Shown here: positions 1-9,840 of the stretch, one piece after another
How the letters are laid out: every line of letters begins with the position of its first letter
How positions within the stretch are numbered: the stretch's first letter is position 1
DNA from: Diplonema papillatum
Lineage: Eukaryota; Euglenozoa; Diplonemea; Diplonemida; Diplonemidae
DNA length: 64,000 bases
Assembly (NCBI GenBank): GCA_030068145.1
Contig: JAPJBO010000380.1
Location: 141,654-205,653, forward strand
Reading direction: 5' to 3'
The notes under the pieces: model-generated
Told to the model about the DNA's origin: nothing
The model's database searches: none
Seen by the model: only the letters and a program-made list of their open reading frames with translations
Translations under genes and position numbers: made by a program

Positions 1-235
1 TGGCAATCAGTTGCCACCTGCCTGCTGGCTTCCCCGCACTCGTGCCTGTGTGCCTGCAACAAGAATTCCAGCCGCCCCCGCAAGTTCCAAGAGAAATACT
101 CGACGTAGCTGCTTCAACTCCGAATGAAATGAAGAAATATAGAGGTAAGGATACAGCCACAATCTGATTTGTTCTTCGCTTACACCGTGTGTTGTTTTCT
201 CACTCAGGACTTTTGACCTGTTGTGTTGTGTGATT

Positions 236-356
236 TGTCGTGTAGGGGTAGACCGTTCAACACGTGGTTCGGTAGTTACAGCACTTGGGATCCCTTCTGT
301 TCTTTGTCGGGCAGCATCGTCGAGAATTTCCTTCCAAGCTGGCGCTTATGTAAAAA
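236..356. repeat. Dispersed repeat, inverted copy of 23602-23736
   Basis: Reverse-complementing 23602-23736 gives about 120 bases that match this stretch closely by eye, from the TGTAGGGGTAGAC end to the CTTATGTAAAAAAA end. It is related to repeat family R1 (see 24237-24421), which also carries a CATAAGC...GGAAAT edge. No coding role is visible. The next 450 bases are A-rich with no recognisable gene. Confidence 0.7.
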
Positions 357-1019
357 AAGTCTCCACAAAAGAAAAGGAACGAAAGCAAGCAATGCAACCA
401 CGTCGCCATGCATCAGGACGGCGTAGAACGTCGACCGCAAACAATAAAGGAGAAACAGAAAAAGAGAAAGAAAAAAAAAAAAAAAAAACGAAATAGTCTG
501 AAAAAGGAAAATCTAACCCAAGCAACTTGGAGAAAACCTGCCAGAAAGGAATCAACCACCTTCAGGCAGGCCAGCCTGACAATTGCTGTCGTTCAACCGG
601 AGGAGGAGAAGCGGCAGTGCCCATTCTTTGTGTTATGTATCTGTAAATTACGGCTCCTCCGTTCTCAGCCCGAAAGAAAAATCTTCACCTTCCGATAAAG
701 ACCTCTCCGAACGTAGGAAAACGAAAGGCAAGTTTCCCTTTTGCATCCCGCCCCATACAACAAATGCGCCCTTATGTCCCGAGCCGGGAAATAAGGGCTT
801 TGTTTTTCGGAAGGATGCCTAGTGCTCCCGCTAACCTCACTTTTAGTGAGGAACCCCAAAAACCTGGATGAGGCTTTTTTTTTCTCCCCCGCTAGGCTCT
901 CGCATTTGGTGCTGGCCATTAGCTTCTGTTGCAGGGGGGCACCCGAGTCTTCCAAATGGGGAAATGGGGGGGATCCGGGGGGCAGAGCCCCTCCCGGCGA
1001 ACGGTACCAACGGGAAAAA

Positions 1020-1051
1020 GGTGAGGAATTCCTCATGAGGAATTCCTCACC
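1020..1051. repeat. Perfect 32-bp palindrome
   Basis: The half-site GGTGAGGAATTCCTCA is followed directly by its exact reverse complement. A shorter 18-bp version of the same palindrome lies at 1631-1648. Both are preceded by the same ACGGTACCAACGGGAAAAA context, so about 38 bases at 999-1037 and 1610-1647 are direct repeats. Confidence 0.85.
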
Positions 1052-1087
1052 CTCTCTTCTTCAGCCTTTTTTTTTTTTTTTGTGTGT

Positions 1088-1190
1088 TAACAATGATTGT
1101 TGGTACTAAAAATTAGTAGTTGGCAGCGTACTACATGAAACTTACCAAAGCAGGTGAGTTCCGCTAGTGCGCACAAACAAAAGAAAGCGC
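1088..1190. repeat. Direct repeat of 52985-53090
   Basis: About 95 bases, including GCGTACTACATGAAACTTAC and the following AAAGCAGGTGAGTTCCGC, recur at 52985-53090 in the same orientation with few changes. It has no coding signal. Confidence 0.7.
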
Positions 1191-1339
1191 CATACTAAAT
1201 TTTTGAGGGATTCCTCGCACTTTTTCGTTAGCGGGAGCACTGAGGATGCCGAAACAGAAATGCTTGTCGAGAGGCCGCCCGGAGAAGCACCTGGCTTTGA
1301 GGAAATACTTCGGGAGTTTGCCAGCTGCAAAATATCAAA

Positions 1340-1880
1340 GGAGGTAAATGTGCTGTAGCCCACACGAAACACAGGTGAATCTGGGTTCAGTGGCGGGCGT
1401 AAGCGTTCAACAAAAGTTTCGCTCGCTGGTCTTGGAAATACTCGAGGGACTGCCTGTGCTGCTATTCCGACGGGGGCTGGAGGAAGAGAAAACAACACAT
1501 TTGCAAAGTGGGTCGTTTTTTGTGAACACTTGAACATTTTCGCAAGATACCCAGATGTACCTGTGTTCCGTGCTGGGCTACAGCATATTGACCTCCTTCG
1601 AGATTTGGCGGACGGTACCAACGGGAAAAAGGTGAGGAATTCCTCACCCTCTTTTTTTCAGCCTCTTTTTATTTTTGAGGAATTCCTCGCACTTTTTTGT
1701 TAGCGGAAGCACTGAGGATGCCGAAAAAGAAATGTTTGTCGAGGGGCCGTCGGAATAGCAGCACAGGCAGTCCCTCGAGTATTTCCAAGACCAGCGAGCG
1801 AAACTTTTGTTGAGCGTTACGCCCGCCACTGAACCCAGATTCACCTGTGTTTCGTGTGGGCTACCGCACATTTACCTCCT
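1340..1880. repeat. Long inverted repeat made of family R1 copies
   Basis: Arms 1340-1473 and 1749-1880 are reverse complements of about 130 bases with few mismatches. Each arm is a copy of family R1 (GAGGTAAATGTGCTGTAG and CTCGAGGGACTGCC motifs). A more diverged third copy in the minus orientation lies in the spacer at about 1540-1600. Transcribed, this would form a long hairpin. Confidence 0.75.
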
Positions 1881-1966
1881 TTTTCCAACAAAGCAGGTGC
1901 TTACACAACAAAGAAAAACCGGGGGGTTCAGTGCCATTTGCGCTTAAAATTATCCTGGTCCGGCAA

Positions 1967-2115
1967 GCGAACTTTCACTCTCAAAGTTGCGCAGGTACAC
2001 AGATGTGCACGTAGCAGCGACAGTAAGAGAACTGCAAGACCGGCCCGACGAGTGAGGTTTCATTCCGAACAACTCTGCAGTTACGCGAATGCGCACGTAA
2101 AACTGACAGTAAGTA
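1967..2115. repeat. Two diverged ~75-90 bp repeats, related to 4219-4330
   Basis: Units begin GGCAAGCGAACTTTC or GCCCGACGAGTGAGG and run to GACAGTAAG. The same motif order (CCCGACAAGCGAGCTTTC ... CTCTGCAGTTTC ... GACAG) recurs in the same orientation at 4219-4330, beyond the second 31-bp array, so the two arrays are framed by related sequence. Confidence 0.6.
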
Positions 2116-2148
2116 AATAGGGCAAACTACCTTAAATGTCCGGCTATA

Positions 2149-2712
2149 GTTTCAAATCCCCCTTATATGCCCGACATATTTTCATTTTGACACCGTAGTT
2201 TCGAAATGCCCCTTATATGCCCAACACATCTTTGACCTTCCCCTTATATGTCCAACATATTTTCAAAATGCCCCTTATATGTCCGACATATTTTCAAAAT
2301 GTCCCTTATATGTCCGACATAGTTTCAATGATGTTTTCTCGCATGCCCTTATATGTCCGACATAGTTTCAGAATGCCCCTTATATGTCCGACATATTTTG
2401 GAAGCCGAAAGTATGTCCGACATATTTTCGGACAAGTCCTCAGATACTTTCAAACTTCCCCTTATATGTCCGACATACTTTCATATTGCCCCTTATATGT
2501 CCGACATATTTTCAGAATGTCCCTTACATGTCCGACATATTTTCAAAATGTCCCTTATGTGTCCGGCACATTTTCAGAATGTCCCTTATATGTCCGACAT
2601 ATTTTCAAAACGCCCCTTAAATGTCCAGCATATTTTCAGAATGTCCCTTATATGTCCAACATATTTTCGAACTTACCCTTATATGTCCGACATATTTTCA
2701 AGTAGCCCTTAC
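2149..2712. repeat. Tandem array of ~31-bp units (orientation A)
   Basis: About 16-18 imperfect copies of a unit containing CCCCTTATATGTCCGACATA and TTTTCA. The units contain TATGTCCGACATA, itself nearly palindromic. An open frame crosses the array (2217-2705), but it is a by-product of the repeat and I do not call it a gene. Confidence 0.9.
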
Positions 2713-3878
2713 ATGTTGGGATACTATTTGACTTTTATCCACCTTACCGTGCACATCTGCAAACAACATGATGATTCTGCCTCCACCAAAAAATTGAAAT
2801 CCGGCTCTGGGTAGCCTGTGGCGAGTACCGTTCACAGAAGGAACCGTGCGCCATCGTTGCGTATGCGTAACAAACCCACGGTGGGATTCGGGAGCTCATG
2901 TTGGGGTCATGTGCTTTTCGAGTAACCAAATGACATGATATAACCCCGCAAATACACACAACAGATCAAAGAAAGATGGGGAAAGGTGGAAAATGCAGGT
3001 CAAACGGAAGTAGAATGTGCACACGCTTACGTTTTCCTTGACTTACTATGCCGTGTTTTGAAAGCCGTTGAGGGGCCCCTCCATAGGTTCTCGCATGATT
3101 CGTTCGCCTCTGTAACACTATCCGTTGTAGCAAGCTTCGCAATTGTGCTCTTGCAATATCTAGCCGAATGGTGGGTGGCGGATTTCCGCGCTCGTGCGCA
3201 AGACACAATTTTACTGCAACTGCAGTGCAAGCTGAACCCGGTTCGTGGCTTTTGTCGCGGTAAAGTGTTACAAAGTCTTCAGCTTTCAGATCCGGATACT
3301 GCTCAAAGCAACCGGATAGTTAGAGGTCAAGTTCTGGATACCCGTGTGCAGCTTTCGAAAAGGTTTGCGTATCTGGCGTTGGTTAGTCTTTGTAGGGGAA
3401 GCTTTTGACCCCCATTTCTCGAAAAGACAGTTTACAACACAACCCCGATAATACTCGTCTTTTCCTGTGTCCGTCTAGCACAGCTGCCAGGGGGTTCCGA
3501 ATACATGTCTTTTATGTCGAGTGCACAACGCAGTTTGATGTGTCCGGGTCGTCTACATGTACTTGCTGACCGGACTTCCGCCTGAGTTCAGCTCCAAAAG
3601 GTTGTTTCGAACCGGCAACCTGTGATCCTTCGATGAGTGCGGACTGGCCGCCCGCTCTGTAGCGCGGCCTTGCGTTCGGTTCAAGTTACTGACTTCAAGG
3701 AATCATCCACCCTTGCACGATGCAATGTCAGGAGGCACCCACATATTGGACCCAAATGGTGAACCCAAATGTTGGACCCAAATGTTGGACCCAAATGCTG
3801 GACCCAAATGTTGGAGAAATGTTGGACCCAAGTTTGGACCCCAAGTTTGGACCGAAATGACCGGCATTACACCTTGGA
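2713..3878. other. 1.2-kb spacer between the two opposed arrays; weak ORF only
   Basis: The longest open frame is 2986-3408 on the + strand (140 codons, non-ATG first codon). It resembles no family I know and has no visible motif beyond one hydrophobic stretch. There is no inverted repeat of transposon type at its ends. At 3745-3858 there is a 13-bp tandem repeat of TTGGACCCAAATG, about eight imperfect copies. I cannot assign a function. Confidence 0.4.
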
Positions 3879-4193
3879 CATATAAGGGTAACTTGAAAAT
3901 ATGTCGGACATATAAGGGTAATCCTGAAAATATGTCGGACATCATCCGCGAAAATATGTCGGACATATAAGGGACATTTTGAAATTATGTCGGACATATA
4001 AGGGACATTTTGAAACTATGTCGGACATATAAGGGACATTTTGAAATTATGTCGGACATATAAGGGACATTTTGAAACTATGTCGGACATATAAGGGACA
4101 TTTTGAAACTATGTCGGACATATAAGGGACATTTTGAAACTATGTCGGACATATAAGGGACATTTTGAAATTATGTCGGACATATAAGGGAAT
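3879..4193. repeat. Tandem array of 31-bp units (orientation B, reverse of 2149-2712)
   Basis: About ten copies of a 31-bp unit containing TATGTCGGACATATAAGGG and ACATTTTGAAA. This is the reverse complement of the unit in the first array. From 3960 the copies are nearly identical at an exact 31-bp period, so this array looks younger or more homogenised than the first. Confidence 0.9.
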
Positions 4194-4543
4194 TTACCCA
4201 AGTAAATAATAACACAAGAACAGCCCGACAAGCGAGCTTTCCCACCTAAAACTCTGCAGTTTCACGAATGTGCACGGAACACTGACAGCATGCAAGAACG
4301 ACCGACAAGCGAGCTTCGGCTCTTCAACCTGTGCTGTTGCATGGTTGTTGTACACGTAAAAAGCGACAGTAACCAGAAAAATCAAGAACGACCCGACCGA
4401 CGGAGGGCACCACATGCAACCTTGCTACCCACTCCCCCTCCCCTTGTGCCCAGGCTCTGACCTAACTTATCAAAGGGCCCCACCCCCGCCGCACAGGCCG
4501 TTGGGAGACTTGAGAGCACCGACTTCTGAACGCAAGAACTAGT

Positions 4544-4564
4544 CCCCCCCCCCCCCCCCCCCCC
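4544..4564. repeat. Homopolymer of 21 C
   Basis: A run of 21 C bases. Similar long C or G runs occur at 9683-9707, 43362-43380 and in the ends of several elements. Confidence 0.95.
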
Positions 4565-4760
4565 AGTGCTGATGCTACGGCCCCTAAACTCGGCATCGTT
4601 GTCAGCCGGACGGCAACGAGGGGTGGGTGGGTACCCCCCCCCTAAACACCCCCCCCCCCTCCTGCAGGGCCTGTGTGCAGCAGGGTGGTGACCGCTCTAA
4701 GGTGGTTTCCTCAGCAGCGACCAAGAAAAAAATAGCTATTTATTCACCGAGAGAAAAGTC

Positions 4761-4843
4761 GGTTTCTTGCACGAGGTTTTCCAGATTGCCACGAGAGCCC
4801 GCAGGGCTCGAGTGGCAATCTGGAAAACCGAGTGCAAGAAAAC
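4761..4843. repeat. Near-perfect hairpin, ~40-bp arms, almost no loop
   Basis: The arm reading TTTCTTGCACGAGGTTTTCC and onward through AGATTGCCACGAGAGCCC is followed at once by its reverse complement, with only a few mismatches. It could be a short foldback element or a structured RNA precursor; the sequence alone does not decide. Confidence 0.8.
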
Positions 4844-4866
4844 GACGTCTCGAGGTAAGAAGATTG

Positions 4867-5384
4867 CTTTACTGCCGCATCACCTGACTTTTCTGCGTCC
4901 GAGAGAGCTACACACAGGGTGTGGGGGACGCCGAAGGCCAAGAAAGATGGCGTGCCACACACCAGCTACTGGCCAAGTTCCTGTCGTGTACAACAGCACA
5001 GTCGGCTCACACAATGTACGCTGCACGTCAGCTTCCCAAGTTTCCATGGCACTGGCGGTCTCCGACTCCTGCTCCGCATCCTGCAACGAATGAGCTGGTC
5101 CTGCCATTCGAATCATTCTTCCGTTCGCTCAGTAGTGTCAGATCATGCGCGTCAACCTTGTCCCTTGCTGTTCTTTGGCACTGTGACTTCCACAGGAGTG
5201 CACCTGAATTGCCCACGAAGACACCGGATTGCCCACGAATGCACCTGCATTGCCCACAAATGCACCTGGAAACCAAAACTGCTATGCGTGCAAGAAAAGT
5301 AGTTATGCGTGCAAGAAAAGTAGCTATGCGTGTAAGAAAAGTAGCTCTCAAGGATGCAGAAAAGTCAGGTGACAGGCAGTAAAA
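4867..5384. mobile_element. MITE-like element, ~40-bp terminal inverted repeats
   Basis: The left arm 4867-4909 contains CACCTGACTTTTCTGC; the right arm 5343-5384 is its reverse complement (GCAGAAAAGTCAGGTG) with a few changes. The interior has two 21-bp tandem repeats: three copies of ATTGCCCACRAATGCACCTG at about 5201-5270 and three of ATGCGTGCAAGAAAAGTAG at 5283-5345. No target-site duplication was resolved and no transposase is encoded. Confidence 0.65.
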
Positions 5385-5510
5385 ATTTTTGTTTGGCCCA
5401 CTTTTTTCCACCATTTCACCTTAGAGAATTTAGCTAAGGTGGGTCCCACAGTAGGTCCACAGTGGGTTGCACCAGGAGGGGGGGGGGTAGGGGGGGGGTA
5501 CCCACCCCCA

Positions 5511-5570
5511 CCCAGGGTTAGCAACTTCGTTTTGGGTCTCAGGCTTAGTATCAGCACTGCCCCCCCCCCC
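5511..5570. repeat. 60-bp direct repeat of 43311-43361 ending in poly-C
   Basis: The segment CAGGGTTAGCAACTTCGTTT through TTAGTATCAGCACTGC and then a C run occurs here and at 43311-43380 in the same orientation, almost without change. In the second place it abuts the first ion-channel gene. Confidence 0.8.
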
Positions 5571-6327
5571 CTTTAAACGTGAAGCCCCCAGTGCAGTCAC
5601 CGGCCGGTCGAATTGACAAAAAAAAAAAATTATTGCTCTCGGATTGACATTCGACCGGTCAAGGCGGTCGAATGGATTCCCAACTCCACTCACCAGCTCC
5701 CAGATTGCAGTGTGTTCGGCTGCAGCCAGAATACAGAGACTACTAGGATGGATTTCGACCTGTATTCGCCAGTGCAAAAAAAGTTGTGGCAAATTCAGGG
5801 GATTAGTTTCTGTTGCAGATTTAGACCGACGGTATAAATCTGCAAACCGGACTTGGCCGGGGGAAAAAAAAAAAATGTGCAAAAAACGGTGTTCAAAGTA
5901 AATATAGGCGGGGGGTGTGGTATTTGTAGCGGAAGGCTGCTGAGCCTCCGCTGCTGAGACCCAGCCGCAGCTGCCACTGTGCACCAGGCCAAGGTCCTGT
6001 TTGACAGTTGAGTATCCCACACGAGCTAAGAGTTGCCCACACATGATAAAGGGGGGGCGGAGTTATTTTTGCCCAAATCTTCCGTCGCGCCTTCGGCACG
6101 ATGTTGCTAAAAATAACGCTAAAAATGTTGTTGTAAGCACGGCGGTGCACACCAAAACCGTGGACCTATTATCATAGGAATCATAGGAAAATAGGTCCCA
6201 GGTCCACCCCTTCAGCTGCCTGACGACAGTCTGTTTTTGTTTTTGGAGCGCGTCCCCATAATTATGGCACCCAACCCCACAGGGAACCCAGAAGCATTCG
6301 GAAACCCCCGAAAAGCTTGATCCAGAC
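5571..6327. other. Non-coding stretch with A-runs and minor repeats
   Basis: I see no gene here. The CCAGTGCAGTCACCGG / CGGTCGAATTGAC sequence near 5590 has a diverged reverse-complement counterpart near 17060-17100. Open frames are short and carry no motif. Confidence 0.4.
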
Positions 6328-6716
6328 CAGGGGACTTTGGAAACCCGGTTTCCCGGTTTCAGGAACCGGGTTTTTCCGGTTTCGGTTTTTCAAAAAAATA
6401 AAAATAATTTATATATATATGATTTCAAGTGGCCCCTGTACTGTACTGTACTGTACAGTGACTGCAGATACATGGCGCGTCACGGTGTGTCACTGCAATT
6501 CGAAGCTTTTCACTTACCACTCCGTAGTTTGATAGACGTGCACACCACCACCACCGCAAGCTTATATCTCACCACCCCCCTCCGTCCCCTTGTTTACGTG
6601 CGCGGGGCGACGGTTCCAGGCACTCAGACACCCACAGGCACCGCAGAGCCCCAAAACCGGGTTTTTGGCTGAAACCGGCTTTTTTGCTCGGTCAGACAAA
6701 GAGCTAAAGTCCCCTG
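6328..6716. mobile_element. hAT-type MITE with perfect 8-bp target-site duplication
   Basis: The termini are CAGGGGACTTTGG (left) and the reverse complement of CAGGGGACTTTAG (right). They are flanked on both sides by ATCCAGAC (6320-6327 and 6717-6724), a perfect 8-bp duplication as produced by hAT transposases. The CAGGG start fits the hAT terminal consensus. Subterminal copies of AAACCGGGTTT-like motifs lie at both ends, and a GTACT microsatellite near 6440. It is non-autonomous at 389 bp. Confidence 0.85.
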
Positions 6717-6959
6717 ATCCAGACTGGTGTAGGTTGAAAAAACGCCCGCAAAATGTGTCGCCAAACTGACGGGGTGACCGTAATTGACCCATAAAGGACC
6801 CATGAAGACCCCTCTTTTGCCGAACGAAGTTGTGGAGATGTGTCGGCTCCGCCTCAGGACACCGTACATCGGCGAAAACGGCACCGAAACACCGCCCAAA
6901 ACCACCCCATAGTAACAGTCTAAATCTGCAAACCCCGGAAGCCTTCAAACTAATACCCT

Positions 6960-7174
6960 GGGCAAATTCCCAGGGCTCTCGCGGGGGGGTGATTTAGCCC
7001 TAAAATCACCCCAAAAAAAAAACCCAAAAAAAATGGGGGGGTGATTTTTTAAAAAATCACCCCCCCCCCCGAAAAAAAAAAATGGTCCGGGGTAGGGCTG
7101 GGGGGTGTACTACACCGTGTAGCGTACACGTGTTGATCCAGGGCTGGGGGGTGTGGCTGTCCAGGGGGGGGGGG
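6960..7174. other. Low-complexity GC/A-run block
   Basis: Runs of G, C and A with inverted copies of GGGGGTGATTTT and AAAATCACCCC at 6985-7070. No gene is visible. Confidence 0.5.
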
Positions 7175-8381
7175 TAGGGGGGGTCAAAAGCTGTCAAAAT
7201 AGGTCATTTTTTTGGGAACCACATAGGGGCTCCTAGAAGGCAATAAAATTTGGTAAACCGCCCCAGAACCGTATAGAAATGCCTAAAACATGCTTTTTGG
7301 CTGCTGAAGTGCCCCGAAAAGGCCTTTTTACGAGTGCCCAATTTTTGGACTCAGGGTGGACACCGTTTGGTACCGGTGTTCTTCTTTTTAGGTGACAACC
7401 CCAAAAATAGTGACAGCATGAACCGAAGAAGGAAAACAACACTGCCCAAACCTATGTATTTTTACTCAAACGACTTTCCTGAGAGTTGGGGATGGTGGGC
7501 TTCGTAGGAGGCATTGACAAGCGACTCAATGAGGTACGGCTTCGTAACGTGCCGCCCCCTCGAGTCCTTGACGTCAGCGCCAGCTTTCGTAGTGGCCTGT
7601 GTCGTGTAGCGTGCTACCGCAAGCTGCAGATACCCTGCCCTGAGCTGCTATGTCGTGGCAGTCCTATAAATCCACCGCCGAACCTTTTCGTTCAAGTCCA
7701 GTTTTCTATTTTTGTTCAAGCTCAACGTGCGTTGGGGTTAGGTACCAGAGATACACCCCGGTGACCAGTATTGTCTTCCGTGCGTGTGCAATGCGACCCT
7801 TTCGGGGTGGTGTACGAAAGGCGAACTTGAATAAAAGACACTGTCGCGTGCATCCCTTCAACAAAAACGTTGGGATCTGGAAAATCCCACTACGGATGAG
7901 CTCATTGTTTTTCTCGGAAAGACATCGAACTTTGTGAATATCGCTCCAGCAGCAGTTCGGGGAAGAGCTGCTGCCTGCGGTGTCAACAACACCTCAGCTT
8001 GCGCAAGACTCAGAGAGCCTTTTGGGACGTTGTTAACCATCCAGACGAGCAACGTTCATAGCTGCCTTCCTCCTGGGTGTCGTTTGCCCTTTTGTTGCTT
8101 CCATTTGTGGCTGCCTGCACGTGATTGTAGCCTCATCTTTGCATGGTATGAACAGTGAAGCACACACACAGGCTGCTAGCCGGTACCAAACGGTGTCCAC
8201 CCTAAAACCATCAACTAATACACCCCCCCCTGGGCCATTTTCCATGAAACTTCCCCCAAAAACACGTTTCCGGGCATTTCTAAGGCGGGTTGCATGTTTT
8301 TTTAGCCTTAAACTGCCGTTAAGTCTACAGGCTGAAAATGTCACCATTTTGACGCAAAAAAAGACCTTTTGACCCCCCCTA
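7175..8381. mobile_element. TIR element (family T1), full copy with damaged ORF
   Basis: A perfect 16-bp terminal inverted repeat, TAGGGGGGGTCAAAAG at 7175-7190 and its reverse complement at 8366-8381, delimits 1207 bp. Subterminal similarity continues (GTCAAAATAGGTCA against GTCAAAATGGTGACA reversed). If the terminal TA is counted as target duplication, the element is flanked by TA on both sides. A second copy starts at 63016. Its interior encodes a possible 215-residue protein there, but here a missing G near 7500 and other small indels break that frame. Confidence 0.75.
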
Positions 8382-9682
8382 GGGCTATGTAGGATGGAAA
8401 CGTTGGAAACGTTTCCGTTTCCGTTTCCGTTTCCGTTTCCTTCTTTTTGGCGGCGGATGGAAACGCCGTTTCTTTTCAAAAGAAACGGCTGGTATGCCAC
8501 TAGTATACTGGCTGAAGGTCCGACCGGAAATGTGTTCCGAACGGCGGACCCCGCAATCCAGTGGGAAACCATGGACAAGGTGGCTCCGAAAAAGAGGGAG
8601 GAAAGAAGCATAAGAGTTGCGACCGCGTGGAGCAGACGCAACCACACGCATCCGGTTGTGATGACTTTGAGGTCTGCAGCTCTTTATACCAATGGCTGTT
8701 GTGGCGACGATGCTCTGTTATGCGAGGCCGTTGGCCAACGCGCTGAAGACGATCGGGAAAGCACATCCGCTTCCAATAATAGGCTATACAGATACGGTCG
8801 TTCAGGACAGCGGGAGCACCGCCGCGCCACAGGGGGTTTTTCGGCGGCGTAAGACAAAGAGGGAGTGCAATCAGCATCAGGAGGTGAGAAGGGCACACGT
8901 ATGCCGGGGCAATGTTGAACCCGCCAGAAAAGCGATGGCCACGCAGTAACGTGTGCGTTAAACATCGCTTGCCACTGTGCACCTTGCATACGACGACGGG
9001 TGGCAACCGTCACCGGAAGGGGCACCATCGGGCGGTGTTGTCGGAGCATAGACAGCGACGGCAGGAAGAACCCCACCGACAATGCAGAAGAGGACGGCAG
9101 ATTCAAAAAGCCCCACTCGGCACGGCCGCCGATACAAGTAAACATGAGAACGTGGGTTGGAAGCAGCAGAGGACGAAGTGGTAGGCACAGAAGAGTGGAA
9201 CCTGGTGTCAGAAAACCTCAGCATCCGCATGTGACGACATTCTGCATCATTAGCTTGTGGTTACCTATTTGCTCGTGTCAGATCGCCGATGAAAGAAAGC
9301 GGTGAGCATCAGCGACTGCTCTGCACAAACGAGACCGCGACGACACACAAGAAGGGGCCGAGCCAAGTCGAAGAACAGCCCAGGAAGGGCCCTGAAGAGT
9401 CAGAGAGCCCGCCAGAAGACGGAGGAAGAGAAGTGCCCGCTGGTAGATCAAAAGAAGAAGGTGATCCCGCCCTGAAAGGAAAGCCAAAGTTTGGCTGGAA
9501 ACGGACACCCGACGGACACACAGAAGGACCCGCGAAGTGGTATCCTATAGGGCCCCTCAGCACGAGGAGCCTTCTGGCGTTTCTTTTAAAAGAAACGGAA
9601 ACGTTTCCGTTTCCGTTTCCGTTTCCGTTTCCATATTTCGAAAAAACTAAAAGAAACGGCGTTTCCATCCAACTTAGCCCTA
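8380..9682. mobile_element. TIR element (family T2) with GTTTCC subterminal repeats
   Basis: The 23-bp ends (8380-8402 and 9660-9682) match at 21 positions and start TAGGGCTA; both continue GGATGGAAACG. Just inside, arrays of GTTTCC hexamers lie in inverted orientation (8406-8440 and 9600-9632). The TA at 8380-8381 is shared with the end of element T1, so the two elements abut. The interior (8500-9300) has open frames on both strands but none I recognise; 8692-8949 (+, 85 codons) is the most protein-like. Confidence 0.75.
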
Positions 9683-9707
9683 GGGGGGGGGGGGGGGGGG
9701 GGGGGGG
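9683..9707. repeat. Homopolymer of 25 G
   Basis: A run of 25 G immediately after the right end of element T2. The left end of T2 is preceded by a run of seven C. Confidence 0.9.
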
Positions 9708-9840
9708 CTGTCAGGCGCTGTCGGGTAGGGCTGTGTCGAAGAGGTGCCCACGGCCAGTAGGTAAGTGACAAGGAATCCATATCCATACCTCCAGGGACGA
9801 AGAAAGGAAGAGGAGTACACCGCAAGAAAAGGCACTAACC

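Noticed and set aside
2217..2705. 162-residue open frame with repeated MSDIFS / LYVRHIF motifs
   Set aside because: It is the translation of the 31-bp tandem array; several frames are open at once because the unit lacks stops.
3590..3680. Possible tRNA on the minus strand (GGTTCGAAAC)
   Set aside because: The GTTCGAA is present, but the T-stem does not pair and no acceptor stem or D-arm fits.
8033..9305. Overlapping frames on both strands inside element T2 as a transposase
   Set aside because: No DDE, zinc-finger or dimerisation motif could be recognised in any frame.
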